Shown here piece by piece: positions 25,455 to 32,527 of a stretch of 37,744 nt of DNA. The stretch is from NCBI GenBank assembly GCA_029551395.1, contig JAKPFN010000057.1:1-37744 (forward strand), read 5' to 3'. Positions within the stretch are counted from its first letter, which is position 1; each line of letters opens with the position of its first letter. The translations under genes were made by a program, and so were the position numbers. Below the pieces are notes generated by a model. It was not told where the DNA came from. It saw only the letters and a list, made by a program, of their open reading frames with translations, and did not search any database. Source of the stretch: Armatimonadota bacterium (GTDB lineage: Bacteria > Armatimonadota > UBA5829 > DTLH01).

Positions 25455-26318
25455 TCATATAGCACCAAGCAGACCAAGTATCCGGTTCAACTCATCATCA
25501 CTATAAAACTCAATCTCTATCTTCCCTCTGTCTCGACCTATGGAAATACTAACCCTGGTGCCAAACAGCTTTCGAAGCTGATCTTCAACTTCCAGCAAGT
25601 TCGGATCCTTCTCCTTAACTGGACTTGATGCGTCAAGGGATGTTTCACGTGAAACATCCCCTGCTCCTGTTTCACGGCACAATTTCTCGGTTTCGCGCAC
25701 TGACAGATGGTTTGCTACTACTGCCTGCCATATCTCCTTCTGACGCTTCTCATCAGTCACGCCAAGTAGAGCACGTGCATGCCCTTCGCTAATCTCGTTG
25801 GTTGATAAGCTTTCCTGTATTGCTTTCGGAAGATTGAGCAGCCTGAGCGTGTTTGTAATACTTGGACGGCTCTTTCCGATCCTGAATGCAATGTCATCCT
25901 GGGTTAGTCCGAACTCATCAGCCAATCGTTTGTAGGCCAGCGCGGCCTCGAGCGGCCCAATATCTTCCCTCTGGAGGTTTTCTATTAAAGCTACTTCCAG
26001 GCTTTGTTCGTTGGTAAAGTCCTTTACTATTGCTGGAATTCGAGTCAGTCCAGCGGCAGTTGCAGCTCTCAGGCGGCGCTCACCGGCTACCAGTTCGTAG
26101 CCTCCTTCTCCATTTGAACGCACTACGATTGGCTGTAGAACTCCGTGAAGCCGCACCGACTTAACCAGATCCTGGAATTTATCATTATCTATCGTCTTCC
26201 TAGGCTGGTACGGGTTCAAACTGATCTTATCGATTGGAATATCAGTCGCACCCTTCTCCTCACGCTCAGCACCTGGTATTAAAGCTCCCAGGCCCTTACC
26301 TAGTCCTTTCTTTTCCAA
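25455..26318 (-). CDS. parB: Chromosome partitioning protein ParB (Spo0J type)
   Basis: 287 aa. A CTP-dependent DNA clamp that loads at parS. Motifs: N-terminal KKGLGKGLGALIP that contacts ParA, C1 IDKISLNPYQPRK, CTPase loop VAGERRLRAA, C3 ENLQREDIGPLEAA, the helix-turn-helix (QDDIAFRIGKSRPSITNTLR) and a C-terminal dimerisation segment (DDELNRILGLL). It overlaps parA by 23 nt. A perfect parS lies inside the gene at 25641..25656, encoding DVSRETS in the linker before the C-terminal domain. Full length, no damage seen. Confidence 0.96.
   Translation of the reverse strand: MEKKGLGKGLGALIPGAEREEKGATDIPIDKISLNPYQPRKTIDNDKFQDLVKSVRLHGVLQPIVVRSNGEGGYELVAGERRLRAATAAGLTRIPAIVKDFTNEQSLEVALIENLQREDIGPLEAALAYKRLADEFGLTQDDIAFRIGKSRPSITNTLRLLNLPKAIQESLSTNEISEGHARALLGVTDEKRQKEIWQAVVANHLSVRETEKLCRETGAGDVSRETSLDASSPVKEKDPNLLEVEDQLRKLFGTRVSISIGRDRGKIEIEFYSDDELNRILGLLGAI
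25641..25656. promoter_or_regulatory. parS centromere site, perfect 16-bp palindrome
   Basis: TGTTTCACGTGAAACA is identical to the chromosomal parS consensus bound by ParB. The dyad continues to a perfect 24-bp palindrome, 25637..25660 (GGGA...TCCC). A half-site TGTTTCACG follows at 25669..25677 but lacks its second arm. Its presence suggests the window is near the replication origin. Confidence 0.93.
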
Positions 26319-27072
26319 AATCTATTACCTCCTCGGAGAATCGTCGATACGCTTCAGCACCTTTCGACTTCGGGTCGTATGCTATGATCGGCATACCGTG
26401 ACTAGGTGCTTCTGACAACCGCACGTTTCGCGGTACCAGCACATCAGACACTTTATCGCTAAAGAAGGTCTCTACTTCTTTTACGACCTGCTGGGACAAA
26501 TTCGTTCTGTAATCATACATAGTCAGCAGCACCTTTGCTATCTCCAGGTTTGGATTCAAGTGCTGCCTTACCAGGTCTACAGTTCTTAAAAGCTGACTTA
26601 TGCCTTCCAGCGCATAATATTCGCATTGAATAGGCATAATGACATAATCGGCTGCTGTCAGGACATTTATTGTCAGCAAGCCGAGCGATGGAGGGCAGTC
26701 GATCACTATCATCTTATATCGCTGCCTTACTGTTTCCAGGGCCTGCTTGAGCTTCATCTCTCGAGACATCATAGACATAAGCTCTATATCGGCACCTGCC
26801 AGATCAAGCCGAGCAGGAACAAGATCGAGATTCGGAGTAGTGGTTGGGACTATAACCTCATCAATAGGTTCCCCATTGATGAGAACATCATATATGCATG
26901 CTTTGAGGCTGGATTTGACCACACCTACTCCACTCGTTGCGTTTCCCTGTGGATCCATATCCACAAGCAGCACCTTTTCTCCTGCTGCTCCTGCACATGC
27001 AGCCAAATTTACAGATGTAGTGGTCTTTCCTACACCACCTTTTTGATTTACAACAGCATAAATTATGCCCAT
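26296..27072 (-). CDS. parA: Chromosome partitioning ATPase ParA (Soj)
   Basis: 258 aa. The deviant Walker A KGGVGKTTT is at residues 11-19, Walker A' LLVDMDPQGNATSG near 36-49, and Walker B MIVIDCPPSLG near 121-131. With no N-terminal helix-turn-helix it is of the short Soj type that works with ParB-parS on chromosomes. The start ATG has GGTGGGG about 7 nt upstream. It heads the operon parA-parB-SPOR; a terminator of the flgM-like gene lies 87 bp upstream. Confidence 0.96.
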   Translation of the reverse strand: MGIIYAVVNQKGGVGKTTTSVNLAACAGAAGEKVLLVDMDPQGNATSGVGVVKSSLKACIYDVLINGEPIDEVIVPTTTPNLDLVPARLDLAGADIELMSMMSREMKLKQALETVRQRYKMIVIDCPPSLGLLTINVLTAADYVIMPIQCEYYALEGISQLLRTVDLVRQHLNPNLEIAKVLLTMYDYRTNLSQQVVKEVETFFSDKVSDVLVPRNVRLSEAPSHGMPIIAYDPKSKGAEAYRRFSEEVIDFGKERTR

Positions 27073-27158
27073 CCGTATACCCCACCTGTTCCAGAGCTAT
27101 CCGAGACTAACGCTTTTCCATTATCTTTGTTCAGCTCTGCAGTTCGTACGCCAATAAA

Positions 27159-27181
27159 GAGAGGCCGCGCGGCAGCCTCTC
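27159..27181 (-). terminator. Intrinsic terminator after the flgM-like gene
   Basis: The stem GAGAGGC (27159..27165) / GCCTCTC (27175..27181) has a 9-nt GC-rich loop that can pair further. On the minus strand it is followed by TTTATT. It begins 29 bp past the flgM-like stop and separates it from parA. Confidence 0.7.
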
Positions 27182-27209
27182 CTCAAATATTATGCAAATT
27201 TATCCAACA

Positions 27210-27512
27210 TCATCTAATGCGGTCGGCAGCCCTCCGGCGCATCATCATATCGGCGACTTCCTCACCGCTAACTTTATACTCGCCGCTCTGAATCCGTTTT
27301 TTAAGGTCCTCTATCAGTTCCTCACGGACATCAGGCACATCCTTCAGAGCTTCCTCTGCCACTAGAATGCCCTGCTCAAGCGGTGTTAAATGGGCTCGAG
27401 CTGCAGGATCATCAGCTTTTTTTCGGGGCATCTGCTTTGGAAGGATTTTTTCCTGTTTCCCGTATTCCTTGCTCGATGCAGCATGTCCACATTCAGTAAT
27501 TGAAATCTTCAT
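27210..27512 (-). CDS. flgM: FlgM-family anti-sigma-28 factor
   Basis: 100 aa, the usual FlgM length. The C-terminal third, VREELIEDLKKRIQSGEYKV then SGEEVADMMM, is the FlgM signature (V-x-x-LK-x-x-I-x-x-G-x-Y-x-V-x-x-x-x-(I/V)A) that forms helices wrapping sigma-28 (FliA/SigD). The N-terminal 50 residues are polar and likely disordered, as in FlgM, which is exported through the flagellar apparatus when the hook is complete. ATG 27512 has a GGGAGGGGGA Shine-Dalgarno 6 nt upstream. The leader contains a c-di-GMP-I riboswitch, and the promoter looks sigma-28-dependent. No other flagellar gene lies in the window. Confidence 0.85.
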   Translation of the reverse strand: MKISITECGHAASSKEYGKQEKILPKQMPRKKADDPAARAHLTPLEQGILVAEEALKDVPDVREELIEDLKKRIQSGEYKVSGEEVADMMMRRRAADRIR

Positions 27513-27577
27513 ATCAAATCCCCCTCCCCATTCCGATGTCCTTTAAAACGACAAAAAGGCAAACCATCGAAATAGAA

Positions 27578-27669
27578 GAACGGCAGCCTGGCCAGCATCT
27601 CCCGCTATTAAAGCGGAAGGAAGCCCCTGCGGCTTTGCGTCCCCTTCTTTCGAAGAGTTTGCCTTTTCA
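27578..27669 (-). ncRNA. c-di-GMP-I (GEMM) riboswitch in the flgM leader
   Basis: On the minus strand the aptamer reads GGCAAAC (27657..27663), a CUUC-GAAA-GAAG GNRA hairpin, the invariant GGGACGCAAAGCC (27631..27643), a variable hairpin with CCGC/GCGG, and GGCCAGGCUGCCG (27581..27593), the tetraloop-receptor/P3 part. These in this order define GEMM-I aptamers, which bind cyclic di-GMP or, in some variants, cGAMP. Downstream at 27554..27564, GTTTGCCTTTT is complementary over 11 bp to AAAAGGCAAAC of the aptamer's 5' strand (27657..27667), so the two foldings exclude each other. This gives an expression platform 40-100 nt before the flgM start. Confidence 0.88.
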
Positions 27670-27694
27670 ATACGTTATAATGCGCTCAATCCCA

Positions 27695-27722
27695 TTATCG
27701 GCAGGCGCCAAAGTATTCTTTA
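27695..27722 (-). promoter_or_regulatory. Sigma-28 (FliA/SigD)-type promoter
   Basis: On the minus strand TAAAGAAT (27715..27722) is followed, 12 bp on, by GCCGATAA (27695..27702). GCCGATAA is the complete sigma-28 -10 consensus, and TAAA with a 16-bp spacer fits the -35. Transcription would start near 27688, about 20 nt before the riboswitch. A TATAAC nearby could be an alternative housekeeping -10, without a good -35. Confidence 0.7.
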
Positions 27723-27729
27723 GGCCATG

Positions 27730-27975
27730 AACAAATAAATTTTTGCCCACACAATTACAGGTCGAGTTTATCACTGAGAACTTTATGTGTCAACTACACC
27801 TTCTCCGTTTGTCCATCGTGCATCATACATCGTTGATTGACTTGACGCAACTGATATACCGTTGTAAACTTCATATGGATTATATTAAGTCATTATTACA
27901 CGTTGACAGTATGATAACAGGCCTCATAGAACGCTTGTTCGCAGTCTTTCATCAGAAAATATTTGGTTGGTATAA
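27730..27975. other. 246-bp divergent region before the phosphatase gene
   Basis: It lies between the sigma-28-type promoter (minus) and the GAF-PP2C gene (plus). A perfect TTGACA occurs at 27903..27908, with ATAGAA 17 bp further, a weak -10. No gene is supported; the open plus frame at 27743..28036 is chance. Confidence 0.45.
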
Positions 27976-29469
27976 ATGTCTACATTACCTGCCGGTCATG
28001 GTGATGATCCGGTCGAAGCAGCAATTGAGCGGTTGATAAAGATCAAATGTCTGGATAGCGAGCTGTTCGAGCTACTTCAATCCGGAACAACCGGACTTGA
28101 ATCTTCCGAAGATCACAACATTAATAACCTGGTGTCAAGGCTTGTCCAACTGCTTGAGGCTCAGCAGTCTTCTATCGCAGAGCTTAGAGCGGAAAATGAA
28201 GGTCTTAAAACAAAGCTGGGGCAGGCTGACACACAGCAGCAGGAGTTGTCCGACCTGTACGAAGTCGCCCAGGTGCTTGCAACAAGACTAGACCGTTCCG
28301 AACTGATAACCATCCTTGAACAGAAGACCAAATCTCTTTTAAATGCAGATACCTGCTCCCTTATGATCCGAGTGCCTGACAAGTCAGAATTACAAATCTT
28401 AGGCCCAGGTCACCAACTCGCTCGTCAGGTATCAATTCCCGAGCATATAGATCTATGTGAGATCGAAGCAGCCCGTGTCGCAACCACAGGTGAGTCCTGC
28501 TTCATTGAAAATGTGCCGAACTGTGAATACTGCCGGTACCGAGACCTTAACTGCTCTGACAATGGGACACATCACATGCTATCCGTGCCTATGATATTTC
28601 AAAACAGGTTGATAGGCGCTGTAAATGCATTTCGTATAAACAAACCTCCTTTCAACAAATCAGATGAGAGAAAGTTGTCCATTATCGCAAGTGCAGCGGC
28701 AGGAGCTATAGAAAACGCTGAGGCTTATCGTAGAGAAAGCGAAACTGCTGACAAACTACAGCGAGGCATAAAACCTGGCTCTGGCTTCAAAATACCGAAT
28801 TTTCTGGTCGGCTGCGACTATATTCCATGTGTCACAGGTACCATAGTCGGCGGGGACTTTTATGATGTCATTAATTTAGATGATAATAATGTCGCAGTAG
28901 TGATAGCTGATGTTGCTGGTAAGGGTATAGATGCTGCGATCCAAGCCGCAACAGCCCGTTTTACTATCAGAGGTCTTCTGCTGGCAGGTCTAAGCCCGGC
29001 GAAAACTCTGGAAAAACTCAATAGAACGCTCTATGAACTTCTTCCTGATGAGGTGTTTATCACTCTTTTCTGTGGAATCCTAAACACTGCAACTGGTGAG
29101 ATGACCTACGCCAATGCCGGACATGATTTCCCAGTGGTGTTCTGCCATGACTTGCGGTCTTGCACAATATGCGAGCTGACAGGATATGCGCTCGGAATGG
29201 TCCCTGACGCCAATTACACAGAACATCGCATCAAACTCAAACCTGACGATATTGCTGTCTTATACACAGATGGAATCACAGAGGCAAGGCATGAAGGAAG
29301 ATTTTTTGGCATTGAAGGACTTCAAGAAACCATCACCCGTAATTCAGTGATGTATCCTAATGACTTGGTGCGAACAATATTCGAAGAGGTATTTTCGTTT
29401 TCCTCAGGCGACCTTAGAGATGATGCTGGTCTACTGATAATCAAAGCCCTACCCAGTCTTTCTGACTAA
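27976..29469 (+). CDS. GAF-domain PP2C-type serine phosphatase (RsbU/SpoIIE-like)
   Basis: 497 aa. Residues 1-95: a polar N-terminus and a coiled coil (LVQLLEAQQSSIAELRAENE). About 95-260: a GAF sensor domain (SDLYEVAQVLATRLDRSELI to IIASAAAGAIENAEAYRRES). About 275-495: a PPM/SpoIIE phosphatase with metal ligands in GGDFYD, ADVAGKGIDAA, LYTDGITEAR and DDAGLLII. Such enzymes dephosphorylate anti-anti-sigma (STAS) proteins. In the GAF domain a cluster NCEYCRYRDLNC could bind a metal or act as a redox switch. The start ATG lacks a strong Shine-Dalgarno. The gene faces away from the flgM-like gene and ends at a strong terminator. Confidence 0.9.
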   Translation: MSTLPAGHGDDPVEAAIERLIKIKCLDSELFELLQSGTTGLESSEDHNINNLVSRLVQLLEAQQSSIAELRAENEGLKTKLGQADTQQQELSDLYEVAQVLATRLDRSELITILEQKTKSLLNADTCSLMIRVPDKSELQILGPGHQLARQVSIPEHIDLCEIEAARVATTGESCFIENVPNCEYCRYRDLNCSDNGTHHMLSVPMIFQNRLIGAVNAFRINKPPFNKSDERKLSIIASAAAGAIENAEAYRRESETADKLQRGIKPGSGFKIPNFLVGCDYIPCVTGTIVGGDFYDVINLDDNNVAVVIADVAGKGIDAAIQAATARFTIRGLLLAGLSPAKTLEKLNRTLYELLPDEVFITLFCGILNTATGEMTYANAGHDFPVVFCHDLRSCTICELTGYALGMVPDANYTEHRIKLKPDDIAVLYTDGITEARHEGRFFGIEGLQETITRNSVMYPNDLVRTIFEEVFSFSSGDLRDDAGLLIIKALPSLSD

Positions 29470-29548
29470 TCCACCACACCTATTGCTTTCCTGAAGAATA
29501 AACGTACATCCGTTCGGTGCATTTCAAAATAAAAACTAAAGTAGTTGT

Positions 29549-29584
29549 AGAAGCAGAGGCATTGAGTTGACCGCCTCTGCTTCT
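29549..29584. terminator. Bidirectional terminator between convergent genes
   Basis: A 12-bp perfect stem AGAAGCAGAGGC (29549..29560) / GCCTCTGCTTCT (29573..29584) with a 12-nt loop. GTTTTA follows on the plus strand; the minus side has a T-rich stretch a little further off. It serves the phosphatase gene (plus) and the SIMPL gene (minus). Confidence 0.85.
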
Positions 29585-29590
29585 GTTTTA

Positions 29591-30301
29591 CTAAGATCCG
29601 ATAGCGTAAACGACATTCACTGTGGCTTGGACTTCTATCTGTCCAGGGCTGATAGGTGGTACTCCACCTGCTCCAGCCTCAGCTCTGGCCACCAGAGGGA
29701 AAACTATAGGTGCAGTTGTCTCTGTGGCATTGATTACCCGTCCGAGATTCACATTCAGCGCCCGTGCCATCACCTGGGCTTTAGACCGGGCATCCTGAAT
29801 AGCTCGGGTCAGCGCTGTTGCTCGGACTTCCGCTTCATCGCGAAGAGCAAATGCCACATCCTGTACAACGTTAGCCCCAGCCTGAACGGCTGCATCTATC
29901 ACTGCGCCTACTCTGGTCAGATCCCTTACCGTTACCTTGACAAGGTTTGTGGCTTCATATCCAGTCAACCTTGGGGTCCCTTCACGGGGATATTCGAATA
30001 CAGGTTGAAGTGAGAATTGAACTGTTTGGATGTCTGCTTCCGGTATCGTCAGACGGCGCAACGCCTGCGTGACCTGCTGCATAGCGGTTGTATTACGTTC
30101 AACCGCCTGATTGGCCTGCGCAGCACGAGTGCGGACACCGAGAGTCACGTAAGCTATGTCAGGCGCTACTCGCACTTCAGCGGTTCCAGACACTGCAATG
30201 CCTCGGACAACCTGGCTCTCGGTTATGATCTGAGCAGATACAGGCTGCAGAACAAGTCCAAACAGCAGTATTGCTGCTGCGACATATAAAACCTGCCGCA
30301 T
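29591..30301 (-). CDS. SIMPL-domain (DUF541, YggE-like) exported protein
   Basis: 236 aa, with a signal peptide (QVLYVAAAILLFGLVLQPVSAQ). The mature part is a SIMPL/DUF541 domain: ISVSGTAEV-type start (GIAVSGTAEVRVAPDIAYVT), the conserved block YEATNLVKVTVRDLTRVGAV, and a repeat-like helix LTRAIQDARSKAQVMARAL. Members are periplasmic; E. coli YggE is linked to oxidative stress, but the molecular role is not established. ATG 30301 is chosen: AGGAGG lies 8 nt upstream, and the GTG at 30310 overlaps that Shine-Dalgarno. Confidence 0.9.
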   Translation of the reverse strand: MRQVLYVAAAILLFGLVLQPVSAQIITESQVVRGIAVSGTAEVRVAPDIAYVTLGVRTRAAQANQAVERNTTAMQQVTQALRRLTIPEADIQTVQFSLQPVFEYPREGTPRLTGYEATNLVKVTVRDLTRVGAVIDAAVQAGANVVQDVAFALRDEAEVRATALTRAIQDARSKAQVMARALNVNLGRVINATETTAPIVFPLVARAEAGAGGVPPISPGQIEVQATVNVVYAIGS

Positions 30302-30372
30302 TTTAGTCACCTCCTGGATCGTAGATTGCCTCCACTAAAAGAGGTACGCAATCCGTTTTTACCCAGGATAGA

Positions 30373-30912
30373 CTACTCAGACCCCATGGCGCGCTCAAAC
30401 CTTACAATAAAGTCGCCTCTATCTGAGGACCACTCGGTTCTGGCTATTAATCTCGGCGCAGCTTTGTTTACATCTTCGGTGTAGGTCCACACTACAGGAC
30501 TTACCTTGAACTGTCGGTATATACCTGACGCAGCAGCTTTTGATAGATAAGTCAGCTCATCATGCGCGATATCACAAGGCACAACCAGTTTGAATGTCCT
30601 GTCCGATATAAACCTGGCCTCAACTTGCAGACCACGCTTCCGAGCCATTTTCTCAAACGAGTCAGCAAATTTTCTGTGGTCGCTGTCTGTATAAACGCCG
30701 ATCGGGTCTTCTTCCAGTTCCTTTATTTGCGGCATCATCGGCGTTGAGACTGAATTAGCAATCAGCACAGCCGAGAACACGATTACCAGAACCAGGAACG
30801 CAATCCAGAGCTTATTGTTCGCCCCAAGCCGTTCTCGAAGTCCCCCAACACCAGGCACGTTCTCTTCATCCAGTGCCCAAGCTTTTACTTCTTCTTTGCG
30901 TCGTCTAAACAT
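30373..30912 (-). CDS. Unrecognised single-TM protein, 179 aa
   Basis: The family is not recognised. A basic, Trp/Glu-containing cytoplasmic N-terminus (about 33 residues) is followed by a membrane helix LWIAFLVLVIVFSAVLIA and an outer domain of about 120 residues with ordinary mixed composition (for example FKLVVPCDIAHDELTYLSKA). It thus looks like an inner-membrane anchored periplasmic domain. The start is ATG 30912; GGAGG lies about 15 nt upstream, further than usual. It has its own promoter at 30948..30976 and precedes the SIMPL gene by 71 bp, so the two may share a transcript. Confidence 0.8.
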   Translation of the reverse strand: MFRRRKEEVKAWALDEENVPGVGGLRERLGANNKLWIAFLVLVIVFSAVLIANSVSTPMMPQIKELEEDPIGVYTDSDHRKFADSFEKMARKRGLQVEARFISDRTFKLVVPCDIAHDELTYLSKAAASGIYRQFKVSPVVWTYTEDVNKAAPRLIARTEWSSDRGDFIVRFERAMGSE

Positions 30913-30947
30913 TAGGAGTAATCGAAGCCTCCTTTACTATCACGAGA

Positions 30948-30976
30948 ATTATACCAGAGTTACTCCGACCTCACAA
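30948..30976 (-). promoter_or_regulatory. Promoter of the 179-aa membrane protein gene
   Basis: On the minus strand TTGTGA (30971..30976), a 17-bp gap and a TGG-extended perfect TATAAT (30948..30953). Leader of about 30 nt. Confidence 0.6.
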
Positions 30977-31075
30977 TGAACCTGTTTCATAAGGTCAATC
31001 TTAAATAACCCGGAGATATTACCAGCTAACAGCCTTATTCCATGAGATAGCACCAGGTTCACATCCAATTGGCCT

Positions 31076-31972
31076 CTAGTTTCCTTCATTTGGACAGATC
31101 CATGTATGCCAGTCCTCTCCAATATCGCCTCGCCGGCGGTAACGTTCCATAAAGAGCGGACAACGGCACTCCCTTTCTTTTGTCTCGATTCCTGCGATTA
31201 CAGAAACAGCAAGCTCTGCAATAGATGCAACAGCAGCATCTACTTGCGCAGATTCCGAGTCATCCAGTAGACCTTCAAACAATACTCCGGGTCTGAATGA
31301 ACGTTTTCTGACCCCTTCTGCGTAGTTTGTAATGTAGCACACGGGCGCATAGCAGATTTCCAGCTCTTTTGCCAGGAAAACTTCGGGTATGAGGGTCATC
31401 CCGACAAGAGTTCCGCCGCAGGCCGAGAATTTTCGGATTTCTGCTGGAGTTTCGAGCCGTGGGCCTTCCGTGCAGACATATACATCGTCCGTCCGGCAGG
31501 TGCCGAAACGCTTTCGAACAGCGTCGGCCAGTGCTGATGATAGTTCAGGGCAGAATGTCGGGCTTTGGCGGATGAATCCGAGGCCGAGGTTCTCAAAATA
31601 TGTATATTCCCGGCGGCGGGTTTCATCTATGAGGTCGCCGGGTACTATTATCTCACCGATTTTGAGAGTTGGGTCGATAGCTGCAGGGCCGGACCAGGCT
31701 ATGATGCGCTCGACGCCGAGTTCCTTTAGCGCCCAGATATTTGCTCTGTAATTAACGAACGAAGCTGTGATATTATATCCTTTGTCGCCGTGCCTTGATA
31801 TATAAAAAAAGTCTGTGCCCAGACTCCGGTACCTGTAAACCGGGGCAGAATTGCCGAAAGGAGTTGTTATAGTCCCTAATGGCTCCAGTTCTTCCCGGTG
31901 TTTTGCCAGGAATCGGAAGCCTGCACTTCCACCAATTATTGCTGATTTGACTGATTTTCTCTCGATTGGCAT
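31076..31972 (-). CDS. MTAP/PNP-family purine nucleoside phosphorylase
   Basis: 298 aa; cleaves the glycosidic bond of a purine nucleoside or methylthionucleoside. Motifs of the 5'-methylthioadenosine phosphorylase group: phosphate loop GGSAGF near the N-terminus, SRHGDKGYNITASFVNYRAN, VCTEGPRLETPAEIR and VGMTLIPEVFLAKELEICYA. A C-terminal extension with CRC and a late Cys (CPLFMERYRRRGDIGEDWHT) is longer than in the simplest MTAPs. It is 500 bp from mqnC, so it might process aminodeoxyfutalosine in place of MqnB, but a purine-salvage role is as likely. The start is ATG 31972; AAAGGAG lies about 15 nt upstream. Confidence 0.88.
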   Translation of the reverse strand: MPIERKSVKSAIIGGSAGFRFLAKHREELEPLGTITTPFGNSAPVYRYRSLGTDFFYISRHGDKGYNITASFVNYRANIWALKELGVERIIAWSGPAAIDPTLKIGEIIVPGDLIDETRRREYTYFENLGLGFIRQSPTFCPELSSALADAVRKRFGTCRTDDVYVCTEGPRLETPAEIRKFSACGGTLVGMTLIPEVFLAKELEICYAPVCYITNYAEGVRKRSFRPGVLFEGLLDDSESAQVDAAVASIAELAVSVIAGIETKERECRCPLFMERYRRRGDIGEDWHTWICPNEGN

Positions 31973-32013
31973 AGTTTGTGCACTAGTCTCCTTTAGAGGG
32001 GAGGTTGTATCAA

Positions 32014-32466
32014 ATGAAAATTATTCGCTGCATAGCTGTCATAGCATTTCTTATCGCTCTTCAAGCGCCTGTGTTCGCCGGTTGGACGAATCTGCGTGAT
32101 TCGGCGGCAGACAGGCCAACCTTTGTCATTGATCGGCCCAAAGATATGTCTTGGACTGCATCAATCCCTCGCGTTCCTGTAGTTAAAAACGAGGTTCCTG
32201 TAAGGGTTGACCGCACAACTCTGGCTCCTGACCAGATTTACAGACCGGTTGCCCCTAGAGGCACCTGGGCAGAGCGGCCGAACGTTATCGTAAACAACGA
32301 TTACATCAAAACGGACATGGAGATGAGATCCATGAGACCGACGATCGATCCTAAATTTGCTGCTGCCTATGGTGTTCCAGTCCCGGAACCTGGAAGCATC
32401 TTCGGTCTTTCCGCAGGACTCTTTGGAGTGCTTCTCCAGGCCAGAAGGATGAGAAAACGCTCCTAG
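32014..32466 (+). CDS. Exported protein with PEP-CTERM sorting signal
   Basis: 150 aa. A signal peptide (MKIIRCIAVIAFLIALQAPVFAG) is followed by a polar domain of about 100 residues with no known family, rich in Arg, Pro and Asp. The C-terminus is a PEP-CTERM signal: VPEPGS, then a hydrophobic stretch IFGLSAGLFGVLL, then a basic tail ARRMRKRS. Such proteins are cut and anchored or exported by exosortase (EpsH/XrtA type). ATG 32014 is taken with AGGGGAGG 9 nt upstream; a TTG at 32005 is less likely. No exosortase is in the window. Confidence 0.88.
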   Translation: MKIIRCIAVIAFLIALQAPVFAGWTNLRDSAADRPTFVIDRPKDMSWTASIPRVPVVKNEVPVRVDRTTLAPDQIYRPVAPRGTWAERPNVIVNNDYIKTDMEMRSMRPTIDPKFAAAYGVPVPEPGSIFGLSAGLFGVLLQARRMRKRS

Positions 32467-32488
32467 TCTAGAATCTTGAGACTTTACC

Positions 32489-32514
32489 AGGCCCGCCTTG
32501 TGGTGGGCCTTTTT
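32489..32514 (+). terminator. Intrinsic terminator of the PEP-CTERM gene
   Basis: Stem AGGCCCGCC (32489..32497) / GGTGGGCCT (32502..32510), 9 bp with one G-T, TTGT loop, followed by a T-run on the plus strand only. Confidence 0.9.
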
Positions 32515-32527
32515 GCTGTACAGCGGA

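Noticed and set aside
25669-25684. A second parS site
   Set aside because: Only the first nine bases match; the second arm is lost.
26626-27291. Plus-strand frame of 221 codons antisense to parA
   Set aside because: A shadow of the parA and flgM-like genes: Cys/His/Ile-rich with no recognisable domain.
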